Origin: Deltaproteobacteria bacterium | GTDB lineage: Bacteria > Desulfobacterota > Desulfovibrionia > Desulfovibrionales > Desulfovibrionaceae | Length of the DNA stretch: 39,591 nt | Direction of reading: 5' to 3' | Assembly (NCBI GenBank): GCA_031264465.1 | Contig: JAISDX010000065.1 | Location: 1 to 39,591, forward strand | Shown here: positions 36,900-39,591 of the stretch, piece after piece | Position numbering within the stretch: the stretch's first letter is position 1 | Layout: each line of letters starts with the position of its first letter | Notes under the pieces: generated by a model | Told to the model about the DNA's origin: nothing | What the model saw: the letters and a program-made list of their open reading frames with translations, nothing else | Database searches by the model: none | Program-made: the position numbers and the translations under genes

Positions 36900-39161
36900 A
36901 TGAAGAAACCCGCTAATCTCCCCAAGGTGCAGTTGAACCCCAATGCGGCCACGGTGCTGGCCAAACGTTACTACCGCAGGGGGCCGGACGGCCAGGCCCT
37001 GGAAGACGCCGAAGGGTTGTTCTGGCGTGTGGCCTCGGCCATTGCCGAGGAAGAGAGAAAATATCAGGACTCCGTCTTCAAGCCGGAAGAGCTGGCCAAA
37101 ATCTTTTACAAGCTGATGACGGACTGGAAATTTCTGCCCAACTCACCCACCCTGATGAACGCCGGCACCGGGCTGGGGCAGCTTTCGGCCTGCTTCGTGC
37201 TGCCGATTGGCGACTCCATCGAGGAAATTTTTGACGCCGTGAAGCACGCGGCCATGATTCACAAATCCGGCGGCGGTACCGGTTTTTCCTTTTCCCGCCT
37301 GCGCCCCAAGGACAGCCGGGTGGGCTCCACCGGCGGGGTGGCTTCCGGGCCGCTTTCCTTCCTGCGCATCTTCAACACAGCCACCGAGCAAATCAAGCAG
37401 GGCGGCACCCGGCGCGGCGCCAACATGGGCATTTTGCGCGTGGACCATCCGGATATCATGGAGTTTATCCGGGCCAAGGAGCGCGAGGGAGAGTTCAACA
37501 ACTTCAACCTTTCCGTGGCCCTGACCGAAGACTTCATGAAAGCCGTGGCCAAGGATGAGGAATACCCGCTGGTGGCGCCCAACACCGGCGAGGTCAGCGG
37601 CTGCCTGAACGCGCGCGAAGTGTTTGAAATCCTGGTGCGGAAGGCCTGGGAAAGCGGCGACCCGGGTATCGTGTTCATTGACCGCATCAACCGCGACAAC
37701 CCCACCCCCGACCAGGGGGAGATGGAATCGACCAACCCCTGCGGCGAGCAGCCGCTCCTGCCCTACGAGGCCTGCAACCTTGGCTCCGTCAACCTGGCCC
37801 GTTTCTTTGTTCCGGATCAAAAAAGCCTGGAGTCTTCCATCGACTGGGAGGATCTCAAGCGGGTCATCCATCTGGCAGTGCGCTTTCTGGACAACGTGGT
37901 GGACGCCTCGGTTTTTCCGCTGCCCCAGATTACCGAAAACGTGCGCCGCAACCGCAAGATTGGCCTGGGCGTCATGGGCTGGGCCGACCTGCTCTATCAG
38001 CTTGAAATCGCCTATGACAGCCAGGAGGCCGTGAAACTGGGCGAACAGATGATGCAGTTCATCCACGATGAGGGGCGTTCTGCCTCCAGGCAGCTGGCCC
38101 GCGAGCGCGGCCCTTTCCCGGCTTTTGCCACTTCCGTTTTCCAGGAAAGGGATCTGGGCCCCTTCCGCAACGCCACCGTTACCACCATTGCCCCCACCGG
38201 TACCCTGTCCATTCTGGCCGGCTGTTCTTCCGGGGTGGAGCCGCTTTTCGCCCTGAGCTTCTCGCGCCACGTCCTGGACGGCGAAAAGCTGGTGGAAGTG
38301 AACCCCTACTTCGAAGCCGCCCTGAAAAAGGCCGACACCTACAGCCCCGCGCTCATGGAAAAGGTTACGGAAAAGGGCAACATCCACGGCCTGGACGTTT
38401 TGCCGGAAAAGCTGCGCCAGGTGTTCGTGACCGCCATGAACATCGCGCCGGTGTGGCACTTGCGCATGCAGGCCGCCTTCCAGCTTTTCACCGACAACGC
38501 CGTCTCCAAGACCGTTAACCTGCCCCATTCCGCCACCCAGGACGACATTCGCCAGATTTACTGGATGGCCTACGAGCAGGGCTGCAAGGGCGTGACCGTA
38601 TATCGCGACGGCTGCAAGAGCGTGCAGGTGCTCTACAGCGGCGAAGCCAAAGCCCAGGCGCCGGGCGCGGCCGCCGGCGAAAGCGTTGTCGAGGAACAGC
38701 GCCGCGCCGTGCGCAACCGGCCCGACCTGATTTACGGCTTCACCCAGAAAGTGAATACCGGGCACGGCAAGATGTACGTCACCATCAATGAAATTGACGG
38801 CAAGCCCTTTGAGCTGTTCGCCACCATCGGCAAGTCCGGCCGTTCCACCATGGCCAAGGCCGAGGCCATCGGCCGCCTGGTTTCGCTGGCGCTACGCTCC
38901 GGCATTGCCGTGGCCGACATCGTGGCCCAAATCAAGGGCATCGGCGGCGACGCCCCGGTGTTCCAGAAAGGCAAGCAGGGCGTGGTCCAGTCCATTCCGG
39001 ACGCCATCGCCTGGATTCTGGAAAACCGCTACCTCAAGGCCCGTGTGTCCGTGGACGGCTGCGGCGGCTTTGGCGCCTACTGCCCCAACTGCGACGGCGA
39101 GCTGATTTTCAGCGAAGGCTGCCAGTCCTGCCCGATCTGCGGTTACAACAAGTGCGGTTAG
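36900..39161 (+). CDS. nrdJ: Adenosylcobalamin-dependent (class II) ribonucleoside-diphosphate reductase
   Basis: This oxygen-independent enzyme makes deoxyribonucleotides using a B12-generated thiyl radical. It has 753 residues. Family features are LPNSPTLMNAGTGLGQLSACFVLP with the redox Cys98, the substrate loop KSGGGTGFSFSRLRP, the STNPCGEQPLLPYE motif with Cys281 and Glu283, and the phosphate-binding PTGTLSILAGCSSG. A C-terminal TSCPD-like domain (TGHGKMYVTINEIDGKPFELF) and a terminal zinc ribbon with C728, C731, C744 and C747 follow. All belong to the cobalamin-dependent class, so growth of this organism probably needs B12 or its synthesis. The ATG has only a distant AGGA and no strong ribosome site. 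No NrdR box is visible upstream. Confidence 0.95.
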   Translation: MKKPANLPKVQLNPNAATVLAKRYYRRGPDGQALEDAEGLFWRVASAIAEEERKYQDSVFKPEELAKIFYKLMTDWKFLPNSPTLMNAGTGLGQLSACFVLPIGDSIEEIFDAVKHAAMIHKSGGGTGFSFSRLRPKDSRVGSTGGVASGPLSFLRIFNTATEQIKQGGTRRGANMGILRVDHPDIMEFIRAKEREGEFNNFNLSVALTEDFMKAVAKDEEYPLVAPNTGEVSGCLNAREVFEILVRKAWESGDPGIVFIDRINRDNPTPDQGEMESTNPCGEQPLLPYEACNLGSVNLARFFVPDQKSLESSIDWEDLKRVIHLAVRFLDNVVDASVFPLPQITENVRRNRKIGLGVMGWADLLYQLEIAYDSQEAVKLGEQMMQFIHDEGRSASRQLARERGPFPAFATSVFQERDLGPFRNATVTTIAPTGTLSILAGCSSGVEPLFALSFSRHVLDGEKLVEVNPYFEAALKKADTYSPALMEKVTEKGNIHGLDVLPEKLRQVFVTAMNIAPVWHLRMQAAFQLFTDNAVSKTVNLPHSATQDDIRQIYWMAYEQGCKGVTVYRDGCKSVQVLYSGEAKAQAPGAAAGESVVEEQRRAVRNRPDLIYGFTQKVNTGHGKMYVTINEIDGKPFELFATIGKSGRSTMAKAEAIGRLVSLALRSGIAVADIVAQIKGIGGDAPVFQKGKQGVVQSIPDAIAWILENRYLKARVSVDGCGGFGAYCPNCDGELIFSEGCQSCPICGYNKCG

Positions 39162-39434
39162 AGTATTTCGCACCGGACCTCTTTGATTTTTTTGTATTAA
39201 GTAAATTAACGCTAAATTATAACGATAACAAATGTATAAACATATAATTATAAAATTTTTAATAAAATAACTATATTATGGATATGATAAAAATATATTA
39301 AAATAGATAAAATTACCATGCTGCAAGATAGGGATTGAAAATTCGCTTTCGGCAGTCCGGCTGGTCTGGCAGAAAAATTCCTGGGAGGTCGGAATTTTTC
39401 TGCATAAATTTTTTCGGAGCGGGGTGCCGGGCTG
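39162..39434. other. AT-rich gap between nrdJ and the tRNA genes
   Basis: The gap from the nrdJ stop to the tRNA-Gln gene is 315 bp; this entry covers the part before the promoter. About 39185-39315 is almost pure A+T, with runs like AAATATATTAAAATAGATAA, far below the composition of the surrounding genes. It then returns to mixed sequence, with a 13-bp hairpin at 39369-39403, and ends at the tRNA promoter. A few short open frames occur but none looks coding. I see no direct repeat, integrase fragment or CRISPR unit in it. Confidence 0.6.
39369..39403. repeat. Perfect 13-bp hairpin upstream of the tRNA genes
   Basis: GCAGAAAAATTCC (39369-39381) pairs perfectly with GGAATTTTTCTGC (39391-39403) across a nine-base loop, followed by ATAAATTTTTT. 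It could be a terminator protecting the tRNA promoter from upstream transcription. Its AAAATTCC core is shared with the hairpin at 30255-30277. Confidence 0.65.
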
Positions 39435-39463
39435 TTGACATCGGCAAAAAGTCCTAATATAAT
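39435..39463 (+). promoter_or_regulatory. Consensus sigma-70 promoter for tRNA-Gln/Glu
   Basis: TTGACA (39435-39440) and TATAAT (39458-39463) are both perfect and separated by 17 bases, the optimal spacing. The tRNA-Gln gene starts 14 bases after the -10 hexamer. This is the strongest promoter seen in the window. Confidence 0.92.
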
Positions 39464-39476
39464 CCCAATTCCACAC

Positions 39477-39551
39477 TGGGCTATCGTTCAATTGGCAGGA
39501 CACCGGATTCTGACTCCGCCAATCTAGGTTCAAGTCCTAGTAGCCCAGCCA
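39477..39551 (+). tRNA. tRNA-Gln (anticodon CTG)
   Basis: This 75-nt gene folds as a cloverleaf. The acceptor arm is TGGGCTA/TAGCCCA. The D arm is GTTC/GGAC with a TTGG-type loop. The anticodon loop TTCTGAC has CTG at 39510-39512, and the T arm is CTAGG-TTCAAGT-CCTAG. The CCA end is encoded (39549-39551). The anticodon stem CCGGA/TCCGC has a C-C mismatch at the top pair (27:43). The U1-A72 start TGGG and discriminator G are typical of glutamine tRNAs. Confidence 0.93.
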
Positions 39552-39557
39552 GTATGC

Positions 39558-39591
39558 GTCCCCATCGTCTAGCCGGCCCAGGACAACGGCC
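39558..39591 (+). tRNA. tRNA-Glu, 5' part (truncated by window end)
   Basis: The sequence GTCCCCATCGTCTAG followed by a GG-containing D loop and AGGACA matches the 5' half of bacterial glutamate tRNAs. It starts six bases after the tRNA-Gln CCA and so shares the same promoter. The anticodon lies outside the window, so the identity rests on the acceptor and D-arm sequence. Confidence 0.78.

Noticed and set aside
37143-38765. A 540-codon minus-strand frame across nrdJ
   Set aside because: It is opposite clear catalytic motifs of nrdJ and no ribosome site or homology is seen.
39331-39340. GGGATTGAAA, resembling the end of a CRISPR repeat
   Set aside because: Only one copy is present and no spaced repeats surround it.
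39276-39533. An 85-codon minus-strand frame overlapping the tRNA-Gln gene
   Set aside because: It runs through the consensus promoter and the tRNA itself and through AT-rich non-coding DNA.

Overview
The window looks like chromosomal DNA of a Desulfovibrio-like member of the Desulfovibrionales (Desulfobacterota; formerly Deltaproteobacteria). Most genes are GC-rich and the intergenic regions are short. The dnaA-dnaN-gyrB-gyrA-TPR lipoprotein run is the order I recall from Desulfovibrio replication-origin regions. Supporting features are a very divergent DnaA, a PSP1/RicT protein, a DUF116 protein, a class II (B12-dependent) ribonucleotide reductase and a stand-alone AICAR transformylase. The genus is inferred from gene content; no database search was possible. 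Nearly all of the window is housekeeping DNA. I see no insertion sequence, prophage, CRISPR array or obvious defence island.

Layout. (1) 1-1252 (+): the end of parB and an abutting heptose-phosphate kinase gene. (2) 1266-9758 (-): dnaA, dnaN, gyrB, gyrA and a TPR lipoprotein, read dnaA-first towards position 1. (3) 9759-9955: an AT-rich divergent gap, one of the candidate origin segments, with one near-consensus DnaA box and an imperfect palindrome. (4) 9956-14709 (+): a RacA-like protein (MerR-type HTH plus coiled coil), an exported FG-GAP repeat protein, an RluC/D-type pseudouridine synthase and PlsY. (5) 14782-17203: a small lipoprotein (-), queA (+) and an HD-domain hydrolase (-). (6) 17316-21227 (+): a greatly extended RicT/PSP1 protein and metG. 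(7) 21358-24482 (-): purA, holB and a DUF116 membrane protein. (8) 24705-36643 (+ except one small gene): an MltF-like lytic transglycosylase, a small antisense-overlapping unknown gene, AICAR transformylase, an RNase II-family protein, an MBL-fold hydrolase, a LonH-like protease, rsmB and threonine ammonia-lyase. (9) 36900-39591: class II ribonucleotide reductase, a very AT-rich 315-bp gap, and a tRNA-Gln/tRNA-Glu unit behind a perfect consensus sigma-70 promoter.

The coherent themes are chromosome replication, topology and segregation (parB, dnaA, dnaN, gyrA/B, the RacA-like gene, holB, nrdJ), purine synthesis (purA, AICAR transformylase), translation and RNA processing (metG, queA, rluC/D-like, rsmB, RNase II, tRNAs) and the cell envelope (hldE kinase, plsY, mltF, lipoproteins). 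The most unusual content is at the origin. The DnaA has lost the residue aligned with the arginine finger, the second Walker B aspartate and much of the DnaA-box recognition signature. It is encoded back to back with an HTH/coiled-coil protein built like a chromosome-anchoring factor.
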